Of a stretch of DNA of 64,000 bases, positions 50,066 through 60,300 are shown piece by piece. The position numbers were made by a program, and so were the translations under genes. The notes beneath the pieces are model-generated. The model saw only the letters and a program-made list of their open reading frames with translations. It did not search any database and was not told the origin of the DNA. Source of the DNA: Gibbsiella quercinecans (GTDB taxonomy: Bacteria; Pseudomonadota; Gammaproteobacteria; Enterobacterales; Enterobacteriaceae); contig NZ_CP014136.1 of the NCBI RefSeq assembly GCF_002291425.1, positions 1,984,001-2,048,000 on the forward strand, in the 5' to 3' direction. The first letter of the stretch is position 1. Every line of letters starts with the position of its first letter.

Positions 50066-50435
50066 CCTCTTCCCCGGCGTTATTTTCCCCGCTGATGCGT
50101 TTTAACAGGTTGCCTATCCCTTCACGCATCAGGAATGCCAACACCTTTTCGCGTTCGCCCTCTGACATGTGCCAATAGTACTCAACCCAAACCACCAGCG
50201 GATCTTTGCGATCCAGATCGTAACTCGCAGGTTCTTCTTTCAGTAACAAAAGGTGGCGGGCATCTTTCGGCAGGCTATCTACATGATACTCCAGCGCCTT
50301 TCCCTGAACACCTTTGCGGCGACGGCTAACCCAACCTTCACGACGGGCCATCAAATTAATTCCTTGTGGTGAAGAAGGTAACCCCGCAACGCCTATAAGT
50401 TCCTTGGCAGCAAACCACTCATTTTTCATAGCCAT
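50061..50435 (-). CDS. Mu-type winged-helix DNA-binding protein, phage Mu repressor (c)-like
   Basis: The 124-residue protein begins with a domain (about 5-62) resembling the winged helix shared by the Mu repressor c and the MuA N-terminus: W-x-AAKEL, GLPSSPQG, REGWVSRRRKGVQG, ALEYHVDSLP. The C-terminal part (about 70-124) is charged and helical (MSEGEREKVLAFLMREGIGNLL), with no transposase catalytic domain. An alternative start is the ATG at 50429. It is divergent from the Ner-like sfsB, reproducing the c/ner order of phage Mu. No other phage gene is nearby, so this looks like a domesticated remnant regulator. Its targets are unknown. Confidence 0.75.
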   Translation of the reverse strand: MAMKNEWFAAKELIGVAGLPSSPQGINLMARREGWVSRRRKGVQGKALEYHVDSLPKDARHLLLLKEEPASYDLDRKDPLVVWVEYYWHMSEGEREKVLAFLMREGIGNLLKRISGENNAGEEA

Positions 50436-50514
50436 GTTCTCTGACGATAGTGTAGCGAAAAAATTTCAGAAACTATTTAGATATTTTCCAGAAAATTTAA
50501 TGGTATTCTGGTTT

Positions 50515-50557
50515 CTGTATAAACGTTTTAATTGATGAAAACGTTTAAGTTATACAG
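50515..50557. promoter_or_regulatory. Nested inverted repeats in the c-like/sfsB intergenic region
   Basis: A perfect 10-bp inverted repeat (50520-50529 with 50538-50547, 8-bp spacer) lies inside an outer perfect 8-bp one (50515-50522 with 50550-50557). A third, CCAGAA (50488-50493) with TTCTGG (50506-50511), is just upstream. The 173-bp gap is very AT-rich. These are good candidates for operators of the two divergent DNA-binding proteins. Confidence 0.55.
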
Positions 50558-50608
50558 TTTATTTATACCACTAACATGACTTTGGCTAACCAAAAAAGGA
50601 ATGTAAAC

Positions 50609-50869
50609 ATGAATTCAAGGAAACCTGACTGGCACCCAGCGGATGTTATTGCGGCATTACGTAAAAAAGGCACCACTCTGGCGGCGGTGTCGCGCAAGGC
50701 TGGCCTGTGTTCTTCCACCCTGGCGAATGCGCTATCGCGGCCGTGGCCAAAAGGCGAATGGCTGATCGCCGAAGCGCTGGAGGTGCATCCGGCGGAGATC
50801 TGGCCAAGCCGCTATTTTGATCCACAAACCAACCGCTTGCTGGATCGGAAGAGCCGTATCAAGCAGTGA
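50609..50869 (+). CDS. sfsB: SfsB (Nlp), Ner-like DNA-binding regulator
   Basis: The 86-residue protein matches E. coli SfsB/Nlp: DWHPADVIAALRKKGTTLAAVSRKAGL, here split as DWHPADVIAALRKKG and TTLAAVSRKAGL, then STLANALSRPWPKGE and IWPSRYFDPQT. It is homologous to the phage Mu Ner repressor, a lambda-repressor-like helix-turn-helix. Overexpressed E. coli Nlp affects maltose gene expression. AGGA precedes the ATG at 50609. In E. coli it lies between ispB and murA; here it is followed by convergent mdh. Confidence 0.9.
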   Translation: MNSRKPDWHPADVIAALRKKGTTLAAVSRKAGLCSSTLANALSRPWPKGEWLIAEALEVHPAEIWPSRYFDPQTNRLLDRKSRIKQ

Positions 50870-50883
50870 GTGCAAAAAGAAAT

Positions 50884-50911
50884 AAAAAAACCGCCGGTTT
50901 CATACCGGCGG
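50884..50911 (-). terminator. Terminator of mdh
   Basis: An 8-bp GC stem (50891-50898 with 50904-50911) is followed on the minus strand by seven T residues, 28 bp after the mdh stop. On the plus strand it may also help end sfsB. Confidence 0.88.
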
Positions 50912-50938
50912 CTACATTATGCGGTTAAAGGCAGGGGA

Positions 50939-51880
50939 TCAGGCGTTGTGGATAAACTTCTCGCCCAGTTCGATATCTTTACGCAACACGTCCAGCATAT
51001 CGTCCAGCGCGTTTTGCTCATAAGCGCTCAACGGCCCGATAGCCTGATATTGTTCGATACCGTCTTTACCCAGCAGCAGTGGTTGCGCGAAGAAGCGGGC
51101 ATATTCACCATCGCCCTCAACGTAAGCACATTCCACCACCCCCTTTTCACCATTCATGGCGCGCACCAGGGAAAGCGCAAAGCGTGCCGCGGCCAGGCCC
51201 ATCGACAAGGTTGCCGAGCCGCTGCCAGCTTTGGCTTCCACCACTTCGGTACCCGCATCCTGGATACGTTTGGTCAGGGCTTCCACTTCATGCTCGCTGA
51301 AGCTAACGCCAGGAATTTGCGAAAGCAGCGGCAGAATGGTCACGCCGGAATGGCCACCGATAACAGGCACCTCCAGTGTTTCCGGCTGTTTGTCTTTCAG
51401 CTCCGCCACAAAGGTGTTGGAACGGATGACGTCCAGCGTGGTGACGCCGAACAGCTTGCGCTTGTCATACACCCCGGCATTCTTCAACACTTCGGCCGCA
51501 ATCGGCACCGTGGTATTCACCGGGTTAGTAATAACGCCGATACAGGCTTGCGGGCAGGTTTTTGCCGCCTGCGCGATCAGGTTGCGCACAATGCTGGCAT
51601 TAACATTAAACAGGTCGGAACGGTCCATCCCCGGCTTACGTGCCACACCGGCGGAAATCAGCACCACGTCCGCCCCCTGCAGCGCCGGAGTGGCATCTTC
51701 ACCGCAGAAGCCTTTGATGCTGACCGGCGTAGGGATATGGCTGAGATCAACGGCCACGCCTGGGGTGACAGGAGCAATGTCGTACAGAAAGAGTTCAGAA
51801 CCTGAAGGAAGTTGGGTCTTGAGTAGAAGGGCGAGGGCCTGGCCGATACCGCCAGCAGCACCGAGAACTGCAACTTTCAT
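50939..51880 (-). CDS. mdh: Malate dehydrogenase (NAD)
   Basis: The 313-residue protein matches E. coli Mdh: Rossmann motif [11 protein letters not shown]-selecting Asp in [10 protein letters not shown], substrate arginines in [10 protein letters not shown] and the catalytic His in IGGHSG. It interconverts malate and oxaloacetate in the citric acid cycle. AAGGAG precedes the ATG. It is divergent from argR, as in E. coli. Confidence 0.98.
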   Translation of the reverse strand: MKVAVLGAAGGIGQALALLLKTQLPSGSELFLYDIAPVTPGVAVDLSHIPTPVSIKGFCGEDATPALQGADVVLISAGVARKPGMDRSDLFNVNASIVRNLIAQAAKTCPQACIGVITNPVNTTVPIAAEVLKNAGVYDKRKLFGVTTLDVIRSNTFVAELKDKQPETLEVPVIGGHSGVTILPLLSQIPGVSFSEHEVEALTKRIQDAGTEVVEAKAGSGSATLSMGLAAARFALSLVRAMNGEKGVVECAYVEGDGEYARFFAQPLLLGKDGIEQYQAIGPLSAYEQNALDDMLDVLRKDIELGEKFIHNA

Positions 51881-52284
51881 CCTATACTCCTTTATTATCT
51901 TAAATATAAAAGCGCCGTGAATTCATGGGGTGCGAACCTTAATTTATTACGCTTGTAAAAACAATCTCTTAACTATAGGGTTTAAGAGGCTCAAACACGA
52001 TGGAAGCAGAACATGACTTCCATTCTAGATGAAATCACTTACGCATTAAGGGCATAGCACGCATTAACCAGAAATAATACGTGTTAAATCACACGCAGGC
52101 TGGTCCGAACGCCACATTACACCCTTCCTTTACATCACAATAATATCACTTCTATAACATTTTGTTCACTTTTTGAGTGGTGTGGCCTCCGCGCCAAAAG
52201 GCATATTCATCCGCGGCCGATACTGCTAGAATAGCGCGCTCCACGCTCGCCATGCCATGCAACCCCACATTCCACCGTCCCCTT
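51881..52284. other. Intergenic region between divergent mdh and argR
   Basis: This AT-rich stretch carries the mdh leader and the promoters of both genes. A 16-bp element with CGTGT/ACACG arms near 52079-52094 is palindromic, but its spacing does not fit CRP. I cannot assign ArcA or CRP sites with confidence, and there is no ORF. Confidence 0.4.
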
Positions 52285-52820
<536 letters not shown>

Positions 52821-52838
52821 CGCCACAGGGCAGCAAAA

Positions 52839-52858
52839 AACGCGGTGTGAGCCGCGTT
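52839..52858 (+). terminator. Terminator of argR
   Basis: A 7-bp stem (52839-52845 with 52852-52858) with a 6-nt loop is preceded by an A-run and followed by CTTGTATTT, 18 bp after the stop. Confidence 0.65.
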
Positions 52859-53184
52859 CTTGTATTTACCCACTCGTCAACCTCGCCGCACGCCCTTTTC
52901 CTGTTCCCCATAAAAGCCATTCCCCCACCCTTTACCGATCTGATTGTTACGCACGTTTAATCAAAAGTTACCAGTCTATTGAAATCACATGCTTTTAACA
53001 TGGAATGGTTATTTAGTGTTCAGTTTTTATTCTTTCTGATTATTATCACGCGAATGTTAATAAAAAAGCCTTATTGCATATCGTTAGCTTGCTATTAATT
53101 TTCAAGGTTACTAGATGTATACTCATTTCCACGATGTGGATCACAAGCTATGTGAATGGATCCGAGAATACAGTGAGGTTAGAA
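52859..53184 (+). other. Gap between argR and yhcN
   Basis: The AT-rich 326 bp contain the yhcN promoter region; TATACT at 53118-53123 is the best -10 candidate. The reading frame open from 53074 is not protein-like upstream of the yhcN start. No RNA gene is recognised. Confidence 0.4.
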
Positions 53185-53448
53185 ATGAAAATTAAAGCTA
53201 CCGTTTTAGCGCTCAGCGCCTTATCCATGTTGGCTTTCGGTGCGTCAGCCGCCACCCTGGTTAATAACCAACAGGCAGAAACCCTGCAATCAATCGGCAC
53301 CATCAGCGTAGGCAGCATCATCGGCGCGCCTTCCGATGTACGCCAGGCACTTTCTGAAAAAGCCGATAAGCAAGGCGCAACCGCCTACCGCATTATCGAA
53401 GCGAACGAAAACGGCAACTGGCACGCTACGGCCGAAATCTACAAGTAG
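53185..53448 (+). CDS. yhcN: YhcN, periplasmic DUF1471 stress protein
   Basis: The 87-residue protein has a signal peptide (1-22, cleavage after ASA) and a single DUF1471 (YdgH/BhsA/McbA) domain with the SVGSIIGAPSDVRQAL and ATAYRIIEA motifs. E. coli YhcN responds to cytoplasmic acid and peroxide stress. The ATG at 53185 follows GAGG; the ORF from 53074 is a false extension. It follows argR as in E. coli. Confidence 0.92.
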   Translation: MKIKATVLALSALSMLAFGASAATLVNNQQAETLQSIGTISVGSIIGAPSDVRQALSEKADKQGATAYRIIEANENGNWHATAEIYK

Positions 53449-53459
53449 TCGCCATGGTA

Positions 53460-53487
53460 GCAATAGCCGGCTCCTCCCGGCTATTGC
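53460..53487 (+). terminator. Hairpin after yhcN
   Basis: An 11-bp stem (53460-53470 with 53477-53487) with a 6-nt loop is followed by an A-run instead of T residues, so termination there is probably incomplete. Confidence 0.55.
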
Positions 53488-53548
53488 ACAAAAAAACCAC
53501 CCCGGGTTTCCTAGAAAAAACTCGTCGTCCTATCCGACGAACCCCTTT

Positions 53549-53572
53549 GCCCCCGCTCGCGGGGGCTTTTTT
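53549..53572 (+). terminator. Strong intrinsic terminator downstream of yhcN
   Basis: An 8-bp GC stem (53549-53556 with 53559-53566) is followed by six T residues. It lies about 100 bp after yhcN, with a TCGTCG/CGACGA hairpin between, so the yhcN transcript has a structured 3' region that ends here. Confidence 0.85.
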
Positions 53573-53631
53573 ATGCGCGTAAATCACTTGGGCAGATGCG
53601 GTGGACGGCAAAAACAGGGCCTGCAGAGCAT

Positions 53632-53656
53632 AAAAAAACCGCCGGAATGGCGGTTT
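53632..53656 (-). terminator. Terminator of mpl
   Basis: An 8-bp stem (53636-53643 with 53649-53656) is followed on the minus strand by seven T residues, 24 bp after the mpl stop. Confidence 0.88.
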
Positions 53657-53679
53657 CATCAGTTTGGAGCCTGCGGCAA

Positions 53680-55059
53680 TCAATAATGCGCTTTCAGCTC
53701 GGCTTTTTTCGCCAGCGCCGCCAGCAGCTTATCGTGGATACCGCCAAAACCGCCGTTGCTCATCACCAGTATATGGTCGCCAGGCTGAGCGGTTTTTACG
53801 ATCATGTCCACCAGCGTATCCAGATCGGCGCTCCAGTGCGCCGGCTGCACGCAGGCTTCCGCCACTTCGGCAACCTGCCACGGAATATGGTGCGGCTGGA
53901 ACAGGAACACTTCGTCAGCGCGCCCCAATGACGGCGCCAGTTCATTCTTGCTGATGCCCATTTTCATGGTGTTGGAACGTGGCTCCAGCACCGCCAAAAT
54001 GCGCGCCGTGCCGCCGACCTTACTACGCAAAGCCGCCAGGGTGGCAAGAATGGCGGTTGGGTGATGGGCAAAATCGTCATAGACGGTCACGCCATTGGCT
54101 TCACCACGCAGTTCCAGCCGGCGGCGGGCGTTGATGAAATCCCCCAACGCACGGCAGGCATCGGCCGGCAACACGCCTACATGCCGGGTGGCGGCGATCG
54201 CCATCAGACCATTGTGCATATTATGCTCGCCCACCAAGGCCCATTTGACCTCCCCCACTTTTTCACCGTCGAGCAACACTTCATAATGGCTGGCGTCTGG
54301 CGTTAGCTTACGTGCGTGCCAAGTGCCATCTTCCCCGACCAGCTCCTGCTCGCTCCAACAGCCCATCGCCATCACCTGCTTCAGGTGCGCGTCATTCTCC
54401 GGCACAATGATCCGGCCTTTGCCCGGCACCAGGCGCACCAGGTGGTGGAACTGTTTCTGGATCGCTTTCAGATCGTCAAAGATATCGGCGTGATCAAACT
54501 CCAGGTTGTTCATGATCAGGGTCCGCGGGCAGTAATGCACAAACTTCGATCGTTTGTCGAAGAACGCACAGTCATACTCATCGGCTTCGATCACAAAGAA
54601 CGGACTGTCGCCCAAACGTGCAGAAACCTCAAAGTTGCCCGGTACGCCGCCAATGACAAACCCCGGTTGATAGCCACACGCTTCCAGGATCCAGGTCGCC
54701 ATGCCTGCCGTGGTGGTTTTGCCATGGGTGCCCGCCACCGCCAGCACCCAACGATCGCGCAGCACATAATCGTGCAGCCACTGCGGCCCGGAAACATACG
54801 GGATCCCCTGTTCCAACACCACTTCCACGCAAGGATTGCCGCGCGTCATGGCATTACCGATGATCACCAGATCGGGAGCGGGATCCAACTGGGCCGGATC
54901 GTAACCCTGAATGAGATCGATTCCCTGGTTCTCCAGTAGCGTGCTCATTGGCGGGTAGACGTTAGCGTCTGAGCCGGTGACCTCATGCCCCAACGAGCGG
55001 GCCAGCATCGCCAACCCCCCCATAAAGGTGCCACAGATCCCAAGAATGTGAATGCGCAT
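53680..55059 (-). CDS. mpl: UDP-MurNAc : murein tripeptide ligase
   Basis: The 459-residue Mur-ligase family protein has GICGTFMGGLA at the N-terminus, the ATP loop GTHGKTTT, and the ENDAH and DDFAHHPTAI motifs. It reattaches recycled tripeptide to UDP-MurNAc. The ATG at 55059 (MRIHILGICG) fits the family; the ORF to 55230 would overlap the divergent fbp start. It is divergent from fbp. Confidence 0.97.
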   Translation of the reverse strand: MRIHILGICGTFMGGLAMLARSLGHEVTGSDANVYPPMSTLLENQGIDLIQGYDPAQLDPAPDLVIIGNAMTRGNPCVEVVLEQGIPYVSGPQWLHDYVLRDRWVLAVAGTHGKTTTAGMATWILEACGYQPGFVIGGVPGNFEVSARLGDSPFFVIEADEYDCAFFDKRSKFVHYCPRTLIMNNLEFDHADIFDDLKAIQKQFHHLVRLVPGKGRIIVPENDAHLKQVMAMGCWSEQELVGEDGTWHARKLTPDASHYEVLLDGEKVGEVKWALVGEHNMHNGLMAIAATRHVGVLPADACRALGDFINARRRLELRGEANGVTVYDDFAHHPTAILATLAALRSKVGGTARILAVLEPRSNTMKMGISKNELAPSLGRADEVFLFQPHHIPWQVAEVAEACVQPAHWSADLDTLVDMIVKTAQPGDHILVMSNGGFGGIHDKLLAALAKKAELKAHY

Positions 55060-55228
55060 AGGTTTCTCATTTAGTGACGTCGAATTAGCGCTTATTCTAA
55101 CCCTCAGATTAGTCCAGAAGAAATGGATTTGCCTATGAATAGCGTTTCGCTTTGGGCTACACTGCTGAAGAAAACGTAAGCGGTTTGTTACCAAATCGCT
55201 GTCCATCTGTCGATTCAGGGAATGTGTC

Positions 55229-56233
55229 ATGAAAACGTTAGGCGAATTTATCGTCGAGAAACAACACGACTTTCCTCACGCCACCGGTGAGCTGACTGCG
55301 TTACTCTCCGCCATCAAGTTGGGCGCCAAGATTATCCACCGCGACATCAATAAAGCGGGCCTGGTGGATATCCTCGGCACCAGCGGCGTTTCAAACGTAC
55401 AGGGTGAAGTCCAGATGAAGCTGGATCTGTACGCGAATGAAAAACTGAAGGCAGCATTAAAAGCGCGCGGCGAAGTGGCCGGCATCGCTTCTGAAGAAGA
55501 AGACGAGATCGTTATTTTCGACGGCGAGCGTGCAGAAAACGGCAAATATGTCGTGCTTATGGATCCTTTGGACGGTTCATCAAATATTGATGTTAACGTC
55601 TCTGTCGGTACTATTTTCTCTATTTACCGGCGTGTAACGCCTGTGGGCACTCCCGTCACCGAAGAAGATTTCCTGCAACCCGGCAACCGCCAGGTCGCAG
55701 CCGGTTACGTGGTCTATGGTTCTTCAACCATGCTGGTCTACACTACCGGCCACGGCGTTCATGCTTTCACCTACGATCCGTCGTTGGGGGTGTTCTGCCT
55801 CTCACACGAACGGGTGCAATTCCCGGACACCGGCAATATGTATTCCATCAACGAAGGCAACTACATCAAGTTCCCTCTCGGCGTGAAGAAATACATCAAA
55901 TACTGCCAGGAACAGGATGAAGCGACGTTACGTCCTTATACCTCACGCTATATCGGCTCACTGGTTGCCGACTTCCATCGCAACCTGCTGAAAGGCGGTA
56001 TTTACATATACCCCAGCACCGCCAGCCACCCAAAAGGCAAGCTGCGCCTGTTGTATGAATGCAACCCGATGGCATTCCTGGCCGAACAGGCTGGCGGCAA
56101 GGCCAGCGACGGCAAAAACCGTATTCTTGATATCCTCCCTGAGAAGCTGCACCAGCGGGCGCCGTTCTTCGTCGGCACCAAATCGATGGTCGAAGACGCA
56201 GAACGCTTTATCGCCGAATTCCCAGACGAATAA
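55229..56233 (+). CDS. fbp: Fructose-1,6-bisphosphatase class 1
   Basis: The 334-residue protein has the metal-site motif [14 protein letters not shown] and the substrate segment [19 protein letters not shown], here read as [10 protein letters not shown] and LAEQAGGKA. It is the gluconeogenic phosphatase, inhibited by AMP in E. coli. GGA lies before the ATG. It is divergent from mpl and followed by ppa. Confidence 0.98.
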   Translation: MKTLGEFIVEKQHDFPHATGELTALLSAIKLGAKIIHRDINKAGLVDILGTSGVSNVQGEVQMKLDLYANEKLKAALKARGEVAGIASEEEDEIVIFDGERAENGKYVVLMDPLDGSSNIDVNVSVGTIFSIYRRVTPVGTPVTEEDFLQPGNRQVAAGYVVYGSSTMLVYTTGHGVHAFTYDPSLGVFCLSHERVQFPDTGNMYSINEGNYIKFPLGVKKYIKYCQEQDEATLRPYTSRYIGSLVADFHRNLLKGGIYIYPSTASHPKGKLRLLYECNPMAFLAEQAGGKASDGKNRILDILPEKLHQRAPFFVGTKSMVEDAERFIAEFPDE

Positions 56234-56364
56234 TCCCCCCCGCCGCCAGGCGCTAACGTTGCATCATAGCCCTGGCTGGCGCCGGATTAATCCGGAAAAC
56301 ATCGCAACGCCCAAGCCACACGGCGCCGGTGATGAAAAGGGCAGGAAATCGTAAAAGAGTCCGC

Positions 56365-56370
56365 TATAAT
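56365..56370 (+). promoter_or_regulatory. -10 element of the ppa promoter
   Basis: A perfect TATAAT lies 40 bp before the ppa start. I see no good -35 hexamer at normal spacing. Confidence 0.4.
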
Positions 56371-56410
56371 AGCCGCCACTCCATTTCTGGTTTGATGAAA
56401 GGAAACCGAC

Positions 56411-56941
56411 ATGAGCTTGAACCTGGTCCCTGCTGGCAAAGACCTGCCAGAAGATATCTACGTAGTTATCGAGATCCCGGCTAACGCCGATCCGATCAAA
56501 TACGAAATCGACAAAGAAACCGGCGCGCTGTTCGTTGACCGTTTCATGTCCACCGCAATGTTCTACCCGTGCAACTACGGCTACATCAACCACACGCTGT
56601 CTTTGGACGGTGATCCGGTTGACGTACTGGTGCCAACGCCATACCCACTGCAGCCGGGTTCCGTGATCCGCTGCCGCCCGGTCGGCGTTCTGAAAATGAC
56701 CGATGAAGCCGGTGAAGATGCGAAACTGCTTGCCGTTCCGCACAGCAAACTGACTAAAGAATACGATCACATCAAAGACGTGAACGATCTGCCAGAACTG
56801 CTAAAGGCACAAATCGCCCACTTCTTCGAGCACTATAAAGATCTGGAAAAAGGCAAATGGGTTAAAGTCGAAGGCTGGGCAGACGCCGCCGCGGCTAAAG
56901 CCGAAATCATCGCCTCTTTCGAGCGTGCCGCCAAAAAATAA
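56411..56941 (+). CDS. ppa: Inorganic pyrophosphatase (family I)
   Basis: The 176-residue protein equals E. coli Ppa in length apart from the initiator. The signature [12 protein letters not shown] holds the metal-binding aspartates, with further active-site residues in [10 protein letters not shown]. It hydrolyses pyrophosphate to drive biosynthesis. AGGA precedes the ATG and a strong terminator follows. Confidence 0.99.
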   Translation: MSLNLVPAGKDLPEDIYVVIEIPANADPIKYEIDKETGALFVDRFMSTAMFYPCNYGYINHTLSLDGDPVDVLVPTPYPLQPGSVIRCRPVGVLKMTDEAGEDAKLLAVPHSKLTKEYDHIKDVNDLPELLKAQIAHFFEHYKDLEKGKWVKVEGWADAAAAKAEIIASFERAAKK

Positions 56942-56955
56942 GGCCGCACGCCATG

Positions 56956-56988
56956 AAAAAACACCGCCCAGTGGGCGGTGTTTTTTTT
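56956..56988. terminator. Strong terminator between ppa and ytfP
   Basis: A 14-bp stem (56956-56969 with 56973-56986) with a 3-nt loop has A and T runs on both sides. It lies between convergent genes and is bidirectional. Confidence 0.92.
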
Positions 56989-57001
56989 ATTGCCGTTCTA
57001 C

Positions 57002-57346
57002 TTATTCTTCGTCACGCTTTAGCCAGTCGCCGCTTTCGATCAGCGGATAACCTTCCACACTGTGTTTATACAGGTAGATCCACGCGCTCCCATAAGGCGT
57101 TTGAATCAGTTCGCGCCGGTAATCTTTGGTATTACTTTTCAGTTCATCCAGTTCGGCCAGAATCGAAGAGGTGATCCGGTACACTTCACAATGTATCGTC
57201 CCCTCCCCCACGATTGCCGCTGGATAGTGGCCCAAATTATAAATCTGGTAGCCGTCGAGCTCATGTTCACCCAGCCACTGGGCATTGGTCATCCAGTGGC
57301 TGTTCCCCTGTTTGCGCCTTAAACTGCCGTAGACAATTATTCGCAT
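57002..57346 (-). CDS. ytfP: YtfP, gamma-glutamylcyclotransferase-like fold protein
   Basis: The 114-residue protein has the GGCT signature VYGSLRRKQGNSHWM near the N-terminus and a conserved Glu (CEVYRI). Its activity is not established. It starts 2 bp after the tamB stop (TAG-CG-ATG), so it is the third gene of the tamA-tamB-ytfP operon, as in E. coli. Confidence 0.94.
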   Translation of the reverse strand: MRIIVYGSLRRKQGNSHWMTNAQWLGEHELDGYQIYNLGHYPAAIVGEGTIHCEVYRITSSILAELDELKSNTKDYRRELIQTPYGSAWIYLYKHSVEGYPLIESGDWLKRDEE

Positions 57347-57348
57347 CG

Positions 57349-60300
57349 CTAAAACTCAAACTGATAGAGCAAATCTAATGCCTGGTCGATACCAGACACC
57401 GCTTCCAGATACAACTTGGGCATCAAGCGGTAACGCAACGTCAGCGTGGCCAGCGAGTCGAAAATACCCACCCCATATTTTACTTGTAAGCCAGGGAGGA
57501 CATAACCGCTCACTACAACCTGGGAACTGTCGCCAACTCCCTGGGTATCAAGGGCCAAATTACTTACGCCAAACGCCTCGCCGATTTTACCCACAAGTTG
57601 CCCACTTTGTGCAACCCCCATACCGATCAACATTGAGGTCATGGCGTTGCCATCGGCGCCGGAACTGCTCAGGCCCTGGCCGCGCAGCAGATAAGACAAG
57701 GCTTCCTGTTGTGATTTGGTCGGATCGGAGAACACTTCCAGCTTCGGCGCATCCGCCAGCCCGGTCACGCGCACCCCGGCCACCACGTCGTCCTCGGTGG
57801 AATCCGGATTACGGATCGCCTCCATGTTCAGGTAGGGTTGATCCGGCGGCCCAGAGAACATCAGTTGGCCTTTGCGTACAATCAGATCCTGGCCATAGGC
57901 GTGGAAACGCCCGTTCAGGATATTAATCTGGCCATTCAGGCCAAGGCCGTTTCTATCCTGCACCACCTTCAGATCGCCCTTCAGGCCGGCTTTCAGGCCA
58001 AAGGCATCAAGCCGCACGTCATCGCCCACGTGGATCATCAGGTTGCTGTTGATCGGGATGGACGCGGTTTGCTCATGTATCGGCTGCAGCTTGTCGTCCA
58101 GCATCACCTCATCGGAAGAGACGCCCACCGCGCTTGCCGGCAGTTCCTGGACGGTAATGCGTGCCCACGGGATATCCACCTTGCCGTTAAGCGAGAAGAG
58201 CTGCGGCGTGGCTTCAAACACCACGTCAGGCGAAACATCAACACGGGCCATCGGTGGCACTGAAACGCGCAGCTTATCCCCCTTGGCGGCAATGCGCGCA
58301 TTCCAGGCGTTAAGCTCGCGCCAGTCTGCGTCCCCGGTCAAGTTCAACTGCCCATGGGTCGTCGCAATCAGCCCTTCCAGCGTTGAACTCATGCCGTTGA
58401 AGTTAATCACCAGCCGGCCATTGGTCATATCAAACGGCATCCAGTTGCCGTCGATATCCACCTGATCCAGCGCCAGGCGGCCAAACACCAGCGGTTTTTG
58501 CACACTGCCGCCCAAGCGCAGGTTGGCGTTCAGCATCCCCGCCGCCTTCTCACCCTGCATCAGCGCCGGGTTGAGCAGCGCCAGCGAAATATTGGTGATG
58601 TTGACGTTGCCGGCGATGTTGCGCCGCCCTTGCGGATCGGCCACCTGCACGTTGCCCTCCAGTTGGCCGTTGTTGGTGAGCTTAATCAGCCAGTCCGCCT
58701 GGGCGCGGCCATTGTTCAACGCCGCGTTGAGGTTCAAGCGGTCAAAGGCGATCGGCAGGGGCTTGCCCTGCACCTGCTGCACCACCTTCACACCGTTGCC
58801 CACCAGCGAGACTTTCGCCTGCGGCAGCGCTTCGCCCGCTTTCCAGCTTACGTCGGCACGGCCGTTAAACACCCCGCTCAGTGCGGTTTCCTCGCCGAGG
58901 AACGGTTTGAGCATGTTCAGATCAAAGCGGTTAAGCACCACGCTTGCCTGCCCACTGGCGCCCGCTTCAATGGTGTTCGGCACACACAGTTCCGCATCCG
59001 GGTTTTGCCAGCAGTGCGGCCCAACGCTGATTTTCTGTTGGGTATTGAGGTAATCCAGGGCGATAGCGCGCGTCAGGCGCCATTCGCCGACCGGGGTATC
59101 AAAACGGGTGTTGTTCAGATTGCCGCGCCAGCGCTGCTGCTGGCGATCAAAGCTGCCGGCCAGCGCCAGTTGCCCAGAAACCGGCTTGCCATCGATTTTC
59201 AGTTGCAGCGTATGCTGTTTCTCGCTGCCCTTGGCTTCCAGCGTCAGCAGGTTAACTTCCAGCGCATCCTGCTTGAGCTGTTCCACGCGCACCGCCAGTT
59301 GCCCCTGGATCTGATCGCTGGAGCGCACATCGCCGTCGATCTTCACCCGGTTAATGCGCAACGCCTGCCATTGCAGGCCGGAAGCGACCAGATCCGCCAA
59401 CAGCTGCGGCGCCTGCAGGTTGCCGCGCAGTTTGAGCACCCCTTTGGCGGTGCCGCCCAGCCCCGGCAGCGCACCATCAAGGCGCGGCGCATCAATATTG
59501 GCATCCAGGTTCCAGCTCTTTTCATCCAACTGGCCTTTCACGTTCAGCGTATTGCGCCCCAGCGCCAGATTGACGCCGGGGATCGTCCACTGGCCGGCCG
59601 CATTGCCGCTCAGCGAGCCGTGCGCCGACACGCTGTTTTGCTTCACGTTGCCGCGCAGATCCAACTGCGGCACCTGCAACTGCCAACTGCCGCCATACAG
59701 GCTACCGCGCGTGGTGATTTTACCTTCCAGCTTCGCCGGCCATTCCGGCCACTGTTTGGCGGTGTTGATGCCGCTCAGCGTAAGCTGCGAGTTCCAACTG
59801 ATCGCTTTACTCCAGTCCACCAGCGCCGTGAGATCGGTATTGCCCTGCAGCGCCGCCAGGCGCAAGCGATCGAGCTTGAACTGTTCAATGTTGCCCTTGC
59901 CATCCAGCGTCAGCACCGCCGGCGGCAAATCCTGGCCTTTGATATTGGCGCGGGTCGACAGCGCATAATCCGTCGCTTTGCCGCTAAAGCGCAGTTGGAA
60001 ATCATCCACCTGGTACTGCGCGGCACCGGCCAGCGGCCACTTGAGCTGTTTGCTCTGCAACGTCAGCGCCAACGGCAGGCCGGCTTCCGCCAACTGGGTC
60101 TGCACGTCGAGTTGAGCGCCGACCGGGCCGGAAAGGTTAAGCGCCACCGTCAGCGCTTCACGCAGGCCGCCACCGATATCGAGCTTAATCTTCTCGCCTT
60201 TTAGCGGATCAATGTTCAACGCTGCATTCGCCGCCATCGTCACCGGCCAGGTACCGGTTAGTGAAGCCTGCCCCTTCGCCGACAGCGAGCCCTGCGGCGA

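Noticed and set aside
52079-52094. CRP site upstream of mdh
   Set aside because: The CGTGT/ACACG arms are symmetric, but the spacing does not fit TGTGA-N6-TCACA.
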